41,401 nucleotides of DNA from Flavobacteriaceae bacterium. GTDB taxonomy: Bacteria > Bacteroidota > Bacteroidia > Flavobacteriales > Flavobacteriaceae. The notes under the pieces were generated by a model. The model did not search any database. It was given only the letters and a program-made list of their open reading frames with translations, and was not told the DNA's origin. How positions within the stretch are numbered: the stretch's first letter is position 1; each line of letters opens with the position of its first letter. This document shows, one piece after another, positions 1 to 8,469 of the stretch. The DNA lies in contig JAOZTG010000008.1 of assembly GCA_029939235.1 (NCBI GenBank), positions 1-41,401 on the forward strand. The letters run 5' to 3'. Position numbers and translations under genes: made by a program.

Positions 1-2
1 AT

Positions 3-71
3 GAAGACCTGGAAATGTATGAAAATGTAATCCTGGAAAAATGTAGTATCATAAACAATAATAAATTTTAA
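3..71 (+). CDS. 3' end of an upstream gene (partial, unidentified)
   Basis: An open frame enters from the left edge and stops at 69-71. The 22 visible residues (beginning EDLEMYENVILEKC) have ordinary coding composition, and the stop lies 11 bases before the next start, so it is probably the tail of a gene co-transcribed with the YceI-like gene. The fragment is too short to identify. Confidence 0.45.
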   Translation, partial: EDLEMYENVILEKCSIINNNKF

Positions 72-82
72 AAACAATCCAA

Positions 83-637
83 ATGAAAAAATCAATTTTA
101 AGTATCGTTCTATTATTTATATTTACTTGTACAGTAAATGCACAAACCGAAAATAAAATAGTAAGTAAAAAAACACATTTTAAAATTTACTCTCATACTG
201 CTGCTGAAGATATTGAAGCCAATAACTACAAAACAGTTAGTACGATCAATACAGAAACAGGTGAATTTGTTTTCTCTGTACCAATGCAAAGCTATGAATT
301 TGAAAAGTCTCTAATGCAAAAGCATTATAACAGTAAAAAGTTTTTAGACACTAAACAGTTTCCAAAATCTAAATTAAAAGGAAAAATAACCAATCTTTCT
401 GATGTTCACTTTAAAACGGACGGAACTTACACTGCAAATATCGAGGGAAGTCTGACGATACATGGTGAAACCAAAAATATTAGTGAAAAAGCAACAATCA
501 CAGTAAAAGGAGGGAATATCACCCTAAATTCTAAGTTAAACCTTACTTTGGCAGATTATGCCATCGCATTTAAAGATGGTAAACCTTCAACGAACATTGC
601 TAAAGTTATAGAAATAACTGTGGTTGCAGAGTATTAA
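83..637 (+). CDS. YceI-like family secreted protein
   Basis: A 184-residue protein with a Sec signal peptide (residues 1 to about 20, cleavage near VNA-QT), so periplasmic. The rest matches the YceI lipocalin-like beta-barrel family: a stretch of the type FEKSLMQKHYNSKKFLDTKQ, then KSKLKGKI, then GSLTIHGETK, which are typical family landmarks. YceI proteins bind isoprenoid or other amphiphilic ligands; the ligand here is unknown. The start is set by the signal peptide. It follows a partial upstream gene by 11 bases and converges with apbE across a repeat-like spacer. A second, divergent YceI-like protein lies at 31312-31944. Confidence 0.85.
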   Translation: MKKSILSIVLLFIFTCTVNAQTENKIVSKKTHFKIYSHTAAEDIEANNYKTVSTINTETGEFVFSVPMQSYEFEKSLMQKHYNSKKFLDTKQFPKSKLKGKITNLSDVHFKTDGTYTANIEGSLTIHGETKNISEKATITVKGGNITLNSKLNLTLADYAIAFKDGKPSTNIAKVIEITVVAEY

Positions 638-654
638 TTTTGAGTTATTAAAGT

Positions 655-815
655 GAGATTGTATCAAAAGTCTTTTTTTTTGAGTTTTTCATAATTTTAA
701 AAACTTTGTGATACTCTGCGGAATCTTAACGAACCTTTGTGTAACAGCTTTTTAAAATTGTATCGCAAAGAAATGCAAAGGAGACGCGAAGAAACTAAAA
801 GAACTTTTGAGACAA
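655..815. repeat. Degenerate intergenic repeat of the 'CTTTGTG/GCAAAG' type
   Basis: The spacer between two convergent genes carries several short related words in both orientations (aactttgtgatactctgcgg, aacctttgtgtaac, cgcaaagaaatgcaaagg). From memory, this resembles non-coding interspersed repeats common in Flavobacteriia chromosomes. No open reading frame is present. A related element is at 21910-22035. Confidence 0.4.
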
Positions 816-836
816 TTTCGTTTTTATTCAATAAGG

Positions 837-1835
837 TCAATTTGAAATTTGTAAATTTTGATTTGCAAAGGTCTTTATATCACCATTATCATCACTGTAA
901 ATAAAAAAACATTTCAAGTCTTTATGTTTTTTGAGAAACAACTTACTTTTTTCTAATCCCATTGCCATAAAAGCAGTTGCATAAGCATCTACATCAGCAC
1001 AATCTAATTTTGCAATGACCGATGCGCTTAACAAATCACTTTGACTGGGAAATCCTGTTTTTGTATCAATTGTATGAGCAAACTTCTTACCTGTTGAGGC
1101 ATCTATTTTAAACTTTCTGTAATTTCCTGAAGTTGCGATGGACTCATTATTAAGTTCAATAACTGTCTGAAATGAACGGGAACCGTCAAAATTTGGTTTT
1201 TCAATGGCAATTTTCCAGTTTTTACCATCTGGATTTAATCCTCTGGCACGAATTTCTCCTCCAATCTCTACAAGATAATCTTTTATGTTTTTCGATTCTA
1301 AAAATCTACCAATCACATCGACAGCATATCCCTTTGCAATAGCGTTAAAATCAATATATGTACTTCTGTATTTTTTAATTATTTTTTCTTTCTTCAATTG
1401 AACTTTTTCCAAACCAACAAACTCTAACATGCTTTTTACATGAGCTGAATCCAAATTTTCAACAACATTGTCCGGACCAAATCCCCATGCATTGACTAAT
1501 ACCCCAATAGTTGGATCAAATGCACCATCAGTTTCTTTGTAGATCCTTTCAGATTTTTTGAAAACCTCCTGAAACATCTTATCTGTAACAACAGAAGTAT
1601 CCCCTCTATTAATTTTTGATATATCAGAAGTTGGCAGATATGTTGACATGGATTTATTAACCCTATAGATCAAACTATCAATTTGGTTTTCTAAAATACT
1701 GTTATTTAAGTTATTATATGTGATATGAAACGAAGTTCCTAATGCAATTCCCTTTAATTTACCATAACTTGAATCTGTTTGATCTGCACATCCAAAAACA
1801 ACTATTAAAAAGAAAAATAAATAGACTTTTTTCAT
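837..1835 (-). CDS. apbE: FAD:protein FMN transferase (ApbE), lipoprotein
   Basis: A 332-residue lipoprotein (signal peptide with lipobox VFGC, Cys16) of the ApbE family. ApbE covalently attaches FMN to a Thr in [S/T]GxT-type motifs of periplasm-facing proteins. Family landmarks are visible: ALGTSF near the N-terminus, DGAFDPTIGVLVNAWGFGP (about 102-120), VDFNAIAKGYAVD-like FNAIAKGYAVD (about 162-172), VEIGGEIRARG, SIATSGNYR, and the C-terminal HTIDTKTGFP plus ADVDAYATAFMAMG metal/FAD region. Its likely clients are NqrB and NqrC, encoded about 5 kb away on the same strand, which carry suitable acceptor motifs. It has its own transcription unit, separated from nqrF by the OmpA and hydrolase genes. 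Confidence 0.93.
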   Translation of the reverse strand: MKKVYLFFFLIVVFGCADQTDSSYGKLKGIALGTSFHITYNNLNNSILENQIDSLIYRVNKSMSTYLPTSDISKINRGDTSVVTDKMFQEVFKKSERIYKETDGAFDPTIGVLVNAWGFGPDNVVENLDSAHVKSMLEFVGLEKVQLKKEKIIKKYRSTYIDFNAIAKGYAVDVIGRFLESKNIKDYLVEIGGEIRARGLNPDGKNWKIAIEKPNFDGSRSFQTVIELNNESIATSGNYRKFKIDASTGKKFAHTIDTKTGFPSQSDLLSASVIAKLDCADVDAYATAFMAMGLEKSKLFLKKHKDLKCFFIYSDDNGDIKTFANQNLQISN

Positions 1836-1935
1836 GAAATATTATCATTTAATTAACATACAAAGATAAGTTATATATTAGATTTGTAATCGTATTTTTT
1901 TACACAAAAAATGCGATAAACCATAAAATATTTAA

Positions 1936-1943
1936 TATTTTTG
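1936..1943 (+). promoter_or_regulatory. Candidate Bacteroidota -7 element upstream of the OmpA gene
   Basis: TATTTTTG fits the TAnnTTTG consensus, 29 bases before the ATG. No TTG at the usual -33 spacing is seen, and AT-rich DNA gives chance matches. Confidence 0.3.
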
Positions 1944-1972
1944 TTTTTTAAAAATTTAACACAATTACAATT

Positions 1973-2800
1973 ATGAAAAAAATTCTTTTGATCACAATTA
2001 CTATGTCTGTTTTACTTAGTTCATGTGTATCTACAAAAAAGTATACAGACTTAGAAAGTCAGTATGGTAAAACCAAGCAGGATTTGGTTGATGCAAAAGC
2101 CGATCTACAATCTTGTTTAGTTGAAAAAGATCATTTAGCAAGTTTAAATGAAATACTTAAAGAGGATAAATCAAGATCTTTACAACAAGTTGAAAACCTA
2201 ACTGTTTTAACACAATCTTCTTCTGATAATATCAAAGAAGTTATTGCTCAATTAAGTGAAAAAGACAAGTATATCAATGGTATTCGTGATGCGATGACCA
2301 GAAAAGATTCTATCAATCTGGCATTGGCATTTCAGTTAAAGAAAGACCTTGCTGCCGGTATTCAGGATGAGGATATACAAATTGAAGTTGAAAAAACTGT
2401 TGTTTATATTTCAATTGCCGACAAAATGTTATTTAAAAGCGGTAGTGCTGTAGTTTCTGACAGAGCAAAAGAAGTTCTTGGAAAAGTTGCAACCGTTGTA
2501 AACAGCAAACCAGAAATGGAAGTGCAGGTTGAAGGTTATACCGATAATGTATCTATCAATACAAAATGTATGAAAGACAACTGGGACCTTAGTGTAGCCA
2601 GAGCTACTGCTGTTGTAAGAGTATTACAAAATGATTATGCAGTTAATCCAGGTAGATTAATTGCTGCAGGTAGAAGTGAATTTGTTCCTTTGGCAAGTAA
2701 TGATACTCCTGATGGTAGATCAACTAACAGAAGAACAAGAATTGTTATCTTACCTAAATTAGATCAGTTCTTTGATATCTTAGAACAAAAACCAGAGTAG
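1973..2800 (+). CDS. OmpA-family peptidoglycan-binding lipoprotein
   Basis: A 275-residue protein with a lipoprotein signal peptide (lipobox LSSC, Cys18). Residues about 25-125 look like a coiled coil rich in heptad Leu/Lys/Glu. A C-terminal OmpA/MotB domain (about 150-262) shows the strand LMFKSGSAVVSDRAKEVL, VEGYTDN, WDLSVARATAVVRVL and RSTNRRTRIVI, the standard peptidoglycan (DAP) binding signature. It probably sits in the outer membrane and tethers it to the cell wall. It is a single gene with a perfect hairpin terminator 25 bases after the stop. Confidence 0.88.
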   Translation: MKKILLITITMSVLLSSCVSTKKYTDLESQYGKTKQDLVDAKADLQSCLVEKDHLASLNEILKEDKSRSLQQVENLTVLTQSSSDNIKEVIAQLSEKDKYINGIRDAMTRKDSINLALAFQLKKDLAAGIQDEDIQIEVEKTVVYISIADKMLFKSGSAVVSDRAKEVLGKVATVVNSKPEMEVQVEGYTDNVSINTKCMKDNWDLSVARATAVVRVLQNDYAVNPGRLIAAGRSEFVPLASNDTPDGRSTNRRTRIVILPKLDQFFDILEQKPE

Positions 2801-2820
2801 TTACTTATAAATAATTCATA

Positions 2821-2850
2821 AAAAAGGCTATCAATTGATAGCCTTTTTTA
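2821..2850. terminator. Bidirectional rho-independent terminator
   Basis: GGCTATCAATTGATAGCC is an 18-base perfect palindrome (2826-2843), flanked by an A run on the left and a T run on the right. It serves the OmpA gene on the plus strand and the hydrolase-like gene, whose stop lies at 2848-2850, on the minus strand. Confidence 0.85.
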
Positions 2851-3645
2851 TTGTAATAATTCAGCAATTTTGTTTAGATACATTTGATGGTTAACCAAAT
2901 TATAATGATTTCCATCCGGTATGATCATTAGGTCGATATTTTCTTTTGACAATTCCTCGAGTTTCACACTGTTTCTATAATCTACCAGTTTATTCAATTT
3001 ACCGTGAAAAATATAAATTTTACATTTCACATTTTTAATAGAGGAGGCCGTATCAAACCTGTATTTTGAGATTAATGATTTAAAAGGAATATAAGGGTAA
3101 ACATATTTTGAAGTGAACATCATATCATACAATGGAGATTCAAGAATCAACCTTTTGGGTTTATTTAAAGAGGCGGCATACGTTGCAAAGGTCCCTCCTA
3201 TTCCACGACCATAAACAGTAATTAAATTTTCATCATACAGATCTTTCGTAAAATCATACCAAAGTTTTGAATCTTCCATCATCAGTTTTTCATTAAAACT
3301 CCCGGTACTTTTACCATATCCCCTATAGTCAATTAATAATGCATCGTAATTTAAATGATTGATATATGTTGCCGACCGACTCCAATGTTCAATATTACCA
3401 GAGTGATTATGAAAAAATAGAACTACCCCTTTTGGGTCACTAACTTTAAAAAGCAAACCATTTAGAGTTTGGTTGTCATGAGTTTTTAGGTTGATCTCCT
3501 CAAAATCACTTTTAAATGAAAATCTGTAATTCGCAGGTAATTTTACTGCATGAAAAATTATTTTATCCTGAGCAAGATATAGAATAACACTTATAATTAT
3601 CAGAACTGATAAAACTGAAATTAAGATAATTACAAAAAAAGACAT
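2848..3645 (-). CDS. Alpha/beta-hydrolase-fold protein with degenerate catalytic triad
   Basis: A 265-residue protein with one N-terminal membrane segment (about 4-24) and an alpha/beta hydrolase domain of the BEM46/ABHD13-like type: VVLFFHNHSGN (oxyanion-loop region), LLIDYRGYGKSTG (about 103-115), the nucleophile elbow YGRGIGG (145-151), FHGKLNKLV (213-221) and PDGNHYN with His247. The elbow is normally GxSxG; here Ser is replaced by Gly148 (codon GGA). The acid position, normally HGxxD, is Asn218 (codon AAT). Only the His is retained. The frame is otherwise intact and the rest of the fold is preserved, so this looks like a pseudoenzyme or a hydrolase using other residues. It lies downstream of the nqr operon on the same strand, but a terminator separates them. 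Confidence 0.82.
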   Translation of the reverse strand: MSFFVIILISVLSVLIIISVILYLAQDKIIFHAVKLPANYRFSFKSDFEEINLKTHDNQTLNGLLFKVSDPKGVVLFFHNHSGNIEHWSRSATYINHLNYDALLIDYRGYGKSTGSFNEKLMMEDSKLWYDFTKDLYDENLITVYGRGIGGTFATYAASLNKPKRLILESPLYDMMFTSKYVYPYIPFKSLISKYRFDTASSIKNVKCKIYIFHGKLNKLVDYRNSVKLEELSKENIDLMIIPDGNHYNLVNHQMYLNKIAELLQ

Positions 3646-3710
3646 TTATTGATTTTTTATAAAAGTACTCAATATTTGATCTATATTACGATCTATTATG
3701 TTAATTTAAT

Positions 3711-3742
3711 AAAAAAACAGCACGTAAAGTGCTGTTTTTTTA
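3711..3742 (-). terminator. Rho-independent terminator of the nqr operon
   Basis: ACAGCAC (3717-3723) pairs with GTGCTGT (3729-3735) around a 5-base loop, with A and T runs on either side. It begins 21 bases after the nqrF stop in the direction of transcription. Confidence 0.85.
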
Positions 3743-3762
3743 TAATAATATCTAATCATTAA

Positions 3763-5055
3763 TTAACCTCCAAAGTCGTCAAATCTGATATTTTCATCAG
3801 CTAATCCAAAATCTTCACCCATTTTCTGCACTGCATTATTCATCATTGGCGGACCACAGAAATACAACTCAAGATCTTCAGGAGATTCATGTTTCGATAA
3901 ATACTGATCAATAACTGCCTGATGTACAAAACCAAGGAAACCATCACCTTCTTTATCATCCACATCTTTCATCACTTTCCAGTTATCTTCTTCTGCCGGC
4001 TCTGACAGAACAATAAAGAATTTAAAATTAGGAAACTCTTTTTCAAGCTCTCTAAAGTGTTCTACATAGAACAATTCACGTTTCGATCTACCACCATACC
4101 AGTAAGTTACTTTTCTGCCTGTTTGTAACGTTTTAAACAAATGATACAAATGTGAACGCATTGGAGCCATTCCTGCACCACCACCAACATATAACATCTC
4201 TGCATCACTATCATTGATGAAAAATTCACCATAAGGTCCTGAAACAATTACTTTATCACCTGCCTTTCTGCTAAAAATATAAGAAGACGCAACGCCTGGA
4301 TTAACATTCATCCAATCGTTTTTAGCTCTATCCCATGGCGGAGTTGCAATACGAACATTCAACATTACATTTCTTCCTTCTGCAGGATAAGAGGCCATAG
4401 AATAAGCTCTTTCCACTTCCTCATTATTCTTCATCTGTAAAGGCCAAAGATTGAAATTATCCCATTCTAATTTGAATTTTTCAGGCTCTCCCGGATGTTC
4501 AACAGGATGTGCAGTAATATCCATATCCTTAAAATCAACTACAGTATTAGGTATTTCGATTTGAATATAACCACCTGCTTTATAATCCATATCTTCAGGT
4601 AATTCAACAACAAATTCTTTGATAAAAGAAGCAACATTATAATTGGAAACTACTGTTGCCTCGAATTTTTTAATACCAAATATTTCTTCAGGAATGGTAA
4701 TTTCCATATCCTCTTTTACTTTCACCTGACAAGCCAAACGAATTCCTTCAGCCAATTGTTTACGTGTGAAATTTGGCACTTCTGTTGGTAATGCCTCTCC
4801 TCCTCCACTTTGCACATGACATTCACATTGGATACAGGTTCCACCACCACCACAGGCTGATGGTAAAAATATCTTTTCATTTCCCAAAGTTGTTAAAAGA
4901 GTACTCCCTGTTTCAACTTCAATTTCTTTTTTCCCGTTTATTTTGATCTTTACTTTCCCTGACGGAAGTAATTTTGCCTTAGCTACTAATAATATGGTTA
5001 CTAAAACTAGTATCAATACTAGAGAAAAAACTACACTTGCTACGATTGGATTCAT
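3763..5055 (-). CDS. nqrF: Na+-translocating NADH:quinone oxidoreductase subunit F
   Basis: A 430-residue NADH dehydrogenase subunit of Na+-NQR. It has an N-terminal membrane anchor (about 5-26). A 2Fe-2S ferredoxin domain follows, with Cys68, Cys74, Cys77 (ACGGGGTCIQCEC) and Cys109. The flavin domain shows RAYSMASYP, the usual FAD-binding RxYS motif. The NADH-binding region has GGGAGMAPMRSH and ends in YFCGPPMMNNAV. It takes electrons from NADH in the cytoplasm and passes them to the membrane subunits. It is the last gene of the nqrABCDEF operon, but a 235-base spacer containing a decayed gene remnant separates it from nqrE. Confidence 0.97.
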   Translation of the reverse strand: MNPIVASVVFSLVLILVLVTILLVAKAKLLPSGKVKIKINGKKEIEVETGSTLLTTLGNEKIFLPSACGGGGTCIQCECHVQSGGGEALPTEVPNFTRKQLAEGIRLACQVKVKEDMEITIPEEIFGIKKFEATVVSNYNVASFIKEFVVELPEDMDYKAGGYIQIEIPNTVVDFKDMDITAHPVEHPGEPEKFKLEWDNFNLWPLQMKNNEEVERAYSMASYPAEGRNVMLNVRIATPPWDRAKNDWMNVNPGVASSYIFSRKAGDKVIVSGPYGEFFINDSDAEMLYVGGGAGMAPMRSHLYHLFKTLQTGRKVTYWYGGRSKRELFYVEHFRELEKEFPNFKFFIVLSEPAEEDNWKVMKDVDDKEGDGFLGFVHQAVIDQYLSKHESPEDLELYFCGPPMMNNAVQKMGEDFGLADENIRFDDFGG

Positions 5056-5101
5056 TTCTATTTGTTATTGATAAAAGAATCAAGAATCAAAAACTACGAC
5101 T

Positions 5102-5290
5102 TTAAACGTCTAAGGTTTCTCGAAATCCTGAAATCATTCTTTGAATTTTTATTATTTTTTCTTCTAACTCTTTGAATTTATTTAAATCTAAATATTTTTC
5201 ATTAAAGGCAACTATTAATTTTATTTCTCCAACTCAAAAACAGAAACTAAATATCTTTATTCTTGCTTCTTTCTTCTTAAATCTTACCTT
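5102..5290 (-). pseudogene. Remnant of a four-helix-bundle (S23/IVP-type) protein gene
   Basis: The minus strand downstream of nqrE holds a decayed reading frame. From 5233 to 5102 one frame reads about 43 codons, including LIVAFNEKYLDL, KFKELEEKII and IQRMISGFRETLDV, then TAA. This matches the C-terminal half of the small four-helix-bundle family known from 23S rRNA intervening sequences. Just upstream, in another frame, SVFELE is readable, the segment that normally precedes it, so a frameshift lies near 5228-5235. Earlier sequence has stops in each frame, and no full-length start remains. It looks like an inactivated insertion inside the nqr operon. The assignment is by recalled family pattern only. 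Confidence 0.55.
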
Positions 5291-5908
5291 CTATAATTTT
5301 ATTCCTGAAAAGCTCATAAAGGCTATTGCCATTAATCCTGTAATAATAAAGGTAATACCCAATCCTTTTAAAGGTTTTGGAATATTTGAATATGTAATCT
5401 TTTCCCTTATTGCTGCAATGGCTAAAATAGCAAGGAAAAAACCTATTCCGGAACCGGTTCCATAAACTACTGACTCAGTCACTGTTGAAAAGTTTTTTTG
5501 TTGCATGAATAATGACCCTCCTAATATGGCACAGTTCACAGCAATCAATGGTAAAAAGATACCTAATTCACTGTAAAGGGCAGGTGCAAAACGCTCAACG
5601 ATCATTTCAACCAACTGCACCATAGATGCAATTACTGCAATAAACATAATAAAACTTAAAAAACTCAGATCAATATTTGCATATTCAGCTCCTAACCATG
5701 TCAAGGCTCCTTCTTTTAAGATATAAGTATCTAATAAATAGTTGACCGGTACAGTAATTGTCATTACAAAAATTACTGCTGCCCCCAGACCCACAGCTGT
5801 TTTTACTGTTTTTGACACAGCTAAATAGGAACACATTCCCAGAAAATAGGCAAAAACCATATTATCAATAAATATGCTTTTTATAAATAAACTTCCTAAA
5901 TCTTCCAT
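5291..5908 (-). CDS. nqrE: Na+-translocating NADH:quinone oxidoreductase subunit E
   Basis: A 205-residue integral membrane subunit with six predicted helices. Cys26 (FLGMCSYLA) and Cys126 (AVNCAILGG) match the conserved cysteines that, with those of NqrD, hold the intramembrane iron-sulfur centre of Na+-NQR. The C-terminal region [21 protein letters not shown] is typical. NqrD and NqrE are homologous and pack in inverted orientation around the Na+ path. It starts 43 bases after nqrD. A plus-strand open frame at 5172-5465 is only antisense. Confidence 0.96.
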   Translation of the reverse strand: MEDLGSLFIKSIFIDNMVFAYFLGMCSYLAVSKTVKTAVGLGAAVIFVMTITVPVNYLLDTYILKEGALTWLGAEYANIDLSFLSFIMFIAVIASMVQLVEMIVERFAPALYSELGIFLPLIAVNCAILGGSLFMQQKNFSTVTESVVYGTGSGIGFFLAILAIAAIREKITYSNIPKPLKGLGITFIITGLMAIAFMSFSGIKL

Positions 5909-5951
5909 GATATTTTTATTTTAGTAAAGGATATAAAAATTTCCTTATAAT

Positions 5952-6623
5952 TTAATTTTCAATTAATTTTCTATTTCTTGATCTTTGGTACCAAATAATA
6001 ATTCCTACAGTGATCAAAGCCATTGGTGATAATAACATAAAGCCATTATTTTCATAACCATACTGGTATACACCTGTTGATTCTGCTATGGTTTTTGCTT
6101 TGTGCCCTAAAACTTCAATTCCCATTAATTTTCCTGAACCTAAAAGCTCTCTAAAAAATGCAACAATAATCAGAATAATACCATAACCCATAGAGTTTCC
6201 TATACCATCTAAAATAGATTTCCAAGGTCCGTTAGCCAATGCAAAAGCTTCAAATCGACCCATAATGATACAGTTTGTAATAATCAATCCAACAAAAACT
6301 GATAACTGTTTACTTACATCGTAAGCATATGCTTTTAAAACCTGATCAACCAGGATCACCAAAAAAGCGACGATCAATAACTGAACAATAATTCTGATTC
6401 TGTTTGGAATCAAGTTTCTTAATAAGGAAACGATCAGGTTACCAAATGTCAATACAAACATTACTGCCACTGCCATTACAATTGCAGGTTCCAATTTTAC
6501 TGTAATTGCTAAAGCAGAACAAATACCTAATACCTGCACCGTAATTGGATTATCATCATTCAGCGGATCTAATAATAATCTTCTGTTTTTTTGCGAGAAC
6601 AACGCTTCTTTTTCTTTCGCCAT
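5952..6623 (-). CDS. nqrD: Na+-translocating NADH:quinone oxidoreductase subunit D
   Basis: A 223-residue membrane subunit with six predicted helices, homologous to NqrE and the RnfE family. Conserved Cys35 (LGICSALAI) and Cys118 (ITNCIIMGR) fit the ligands of the NqrD/NqrE iron-sulfur site. A cytoplasmic N-terminal tail of about 25 residues precedes the first helix, as is usual for NqrD. It starts two bases after the nqrC stop, so translation is probably coupled. Confidence 0.96.
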   Translation of the reverse strand: MAKEKEALFSQKNRRLLLDPLNDDNPITVQVLGICSALAITVKLEPAIVMAVAVMFVLTFGNLIVSLLRNLIPNRIRIIVQLLIVAFLVILVDQVLKAYAYDVSKQLSVFVGLIITNCIIMGRFEAFALANGPWKSILDGIGNSMGYGIILIIVAFFRELLGSGKLMGIEVLGHKAKTIAESTGVYQYGYENNGFMLLSPMALITVGIIIWYQRSRNRKLIEN

Positions 6624-6625
6624 AA

Positions 6626-7321
6626 TTAATCCTTTTTAAGATATGGTATATAATTATTAAGTCTTTCCTCCACCATATCAGTAACACCGTCAGATGTTAT
6701 GGTTCCTCCTGAAATTGCATCTACTCCATGCTTATCACCAATTTTTGCTCCTCCCTTGATTGCTTTAACAGAAACAAAATTCCCTTCTTCATCAAAAATA
6801 GTTTTTCCTATATATTCATCTTCAAACCATGACTGATTGATCTCAGCACCTAAACCAGGAGTTTCACCTGCATGATCAAAAGAAGCTCCAAAAATGGTAT
6901 TCTTATCACTTTCCAAAGCGATATAACCCCAGATTGCATCCCAAAGACCAGCACCATATAAAGGAACTATATAATATTTTTTACCATCTTTTTCAGCTAA
7001 ATAAATTGGGTAATTTTGATTATCATAAGGTTTTTTTGTTTCCTTATGCAGATCCATTTTAAATGCATCCACATCATTATTTACCGAACCATCTGGTTTC
7101 AGAGCCAACTGTTCTTTAATGTATTCATCAAACTTTGCTCCTGCCTGATCTCTATCAACATTGACTCCAATCGTTGATAAAATGTTTTGCATTTTTTCTT
7201 TTCTAACATTTTCAGCTTGCAATGGTTTTAGTGTTGTTGCTGTAAAAGCCAAAACTGACGCAACGATGACAACCATAACAATGGCGAAAATAAAAGTGTA
7301 TATGTTACTATTTCTATCCAT
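6626..7321 (-). CDS. nqrC: Na+-translocating NADH:quinone oxidoreductase subunit C
   Basis: A 231-residue subunit with one N-terminal membrane helix (about 9-30) and a periplasmic FMN-binding domain. The flavin attachment motif is [13 protein letters not shown], with Thr207 as the expected phosphoester acceptor. The commonest form of this motif is SGAT, so Gly206 is a small variation. [16 protein letters not shown] and [12 protein letters not shown] are the other family landmarks. ApbE, encoded at 837-1835, is the likely flavin transferase. The gene lies five bases after nqrB. Confidence 0.96.
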   Translation of the reverse strand: MDRNSNIYTFIFAIVMVVIVASVLAFTATTLKPLQAENVRKEKMQNILSTIGVNVDRDQAGAKFDEYIKEQLALKPDGSVNNDVDAFKMDLHKETKKPYDNQNYPIYLAEKDGKKYYIVPLYGAGLWDAIWGYIALESDKNTIFGASFDHAGETPGLGAEINQSWFEDEYIGKTIFDEEGNFVSVKAIKGGAKIGDKHGVDAISGGTITSDGVTDMVEERLNNYIPYLKKD

Positions 7322-7326
7322 AATAA

Positions 7327-8469
7327 TTACGCTTTAACTTTTTGTAATCTCTTTTTTCTTCTTTTTACATTACTTTCGATAACGTAATGATCAATGGTTG
7401 GTGCAAATACATTCATTAATAGAATTGCCATCATAACACCTTCCGGTAAGGTTGGGTTAACAATTCTAATCAGAATTGCAAAAACACCAACTAAGAACCC
7501 GTAAATCCATTTTCCTTTTGTGGTTTGTGCAGCAGTAACCGGGTCGGTTGCCATAAATACCATACCAAAAGCAAAACCTCCAACTAACATGTGTTGCCAC
7601 CAAGGAAAGTTAAATAAAGCATTGGTATCACTACCTATTGCATTAAATAACAAACCTGTTAAAGATGCTCCAATTACCGAAGCTACCATAATTCTCCAAC
7701 TTGCAATTCCTGTAAAAAGTAATATTGCAGCACCGATCAAGATCATCAAAACAGATGTTTCTCCAACTGAACCGGGCATATATCCCATAAACATATCAAA
7801 AACACTTGTGTCTGGCATTTTATTCCCAGCCAAAACACCTAAAACTGTTTCACCTGAAACACCGTCAGCAACTGAATCGGCAACCCAAACGGTATTACCC
7901 GACATGAATGGTGCATAAGAAAACAAAGCAAATGCCCTGGCGATCAAGGCCGGATTTAAGATATTCATTCCTGTACCACCAAATGCCTCTTTACCAATAA
8001 TTACAGCAAAAATTACAGAAATTGTCAACATCCATAAAGGCAGATCAATAGGCATGATCAAAGGGATGAGCAATCCTGTAACCAGATAACCTTCGTTTAC
8101 TGCATGACCTCTAAAAATAGCATAGGCAAATTCAATTCCTAAACCTACTCCATAGGAAATAATAATCATTGGTAATATGCGAATACCTCCAAAACTAAAA
8201 TACTCCCAAAAACTGTGACCCTCACCTAAATTTTGGTAACCAATATTCCAGGTTCCAAATATCAGCGCCGGTAATAATGCGATCACAACAACCATCATAA
8301 CTCTTTTCAGATCTATCCCGTCACGAATATGGGCTCCAACTTTAGTTGTGTGATTTGGGACATATAGAAAAGTTTCAATTCCGCCAAAAGCAGGACCAAA
8401 CTTTTCATACTTACCTCCTTTTTCAAAGTGAGGTTTTATCTTATCTATTTGTTTTCTTAAAAAATCCAT
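7327..8469 (-). CDS. nqrB: Na+-translocating NADH:quinone oxidoreductase subunit B
   Basis: A 380-residue polytopic membrane subunit, central to Na+ translocation. It carries covalent FMN and riboflavin in known enzymes. The FMN acceptor motif here reads SGETVLG, with Thr208 as the acceptor. The conserved GKEAFGGTGMNILNPALIARAF segment (about 159-180) and the GFAFGMVFMATDPVTAA region near residue 300 are clear. The start codon overlaps the last base of the nqrA stop (TAATG). An antisense plus-strand open frame over the middle of the gene is not a gene. Confidence 0.97.
   Translation of the reverse strand: MDFLRKQIDKIKPHFEKGGKYEKFGPAFGGIETFLYVPNHTTKVGAHIRDGIDLKRVMMVVVIALLPALIFGTWNIGYQNLGEGHSFWEYFSFGGIRILPMIIISYGVGLGIEFAYAIFRGHAVNEGYLVTGLLIPLIMPIDLPLWMLTISVIFAVIIGKEAFGGTGMNILNPALIARAFALFSYAPFMSGNTVWVADSVADGVSGETVLGVLAGNKMPDTSVFDMFMGYMPGSVGETSVLMILIGAAILLFTGIASWRIMVASVIGASLTGLLFNAIGSDTNALFNFPWWQHMLVGGFAFGMVFMATDPVTAAQTTKGKWIYGFLVGVFAILIRIVNPTLPEGVMMAILLMNVFAPTIDHYVIESNVKRRKKRLQKVKA

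Noticed and set aside
5172-5465. Plus-strand open frame over the nqrE 3' end
   Set aside because: It is antisense to nqrE and to the four-helix-bundle remnant, with no family resemblance.
7520-7918. Plus-strand open frame inside nqrB
   Set aside because: It is a mirror of the strongly conserved nqrB coding strand, with low-complexity composition.
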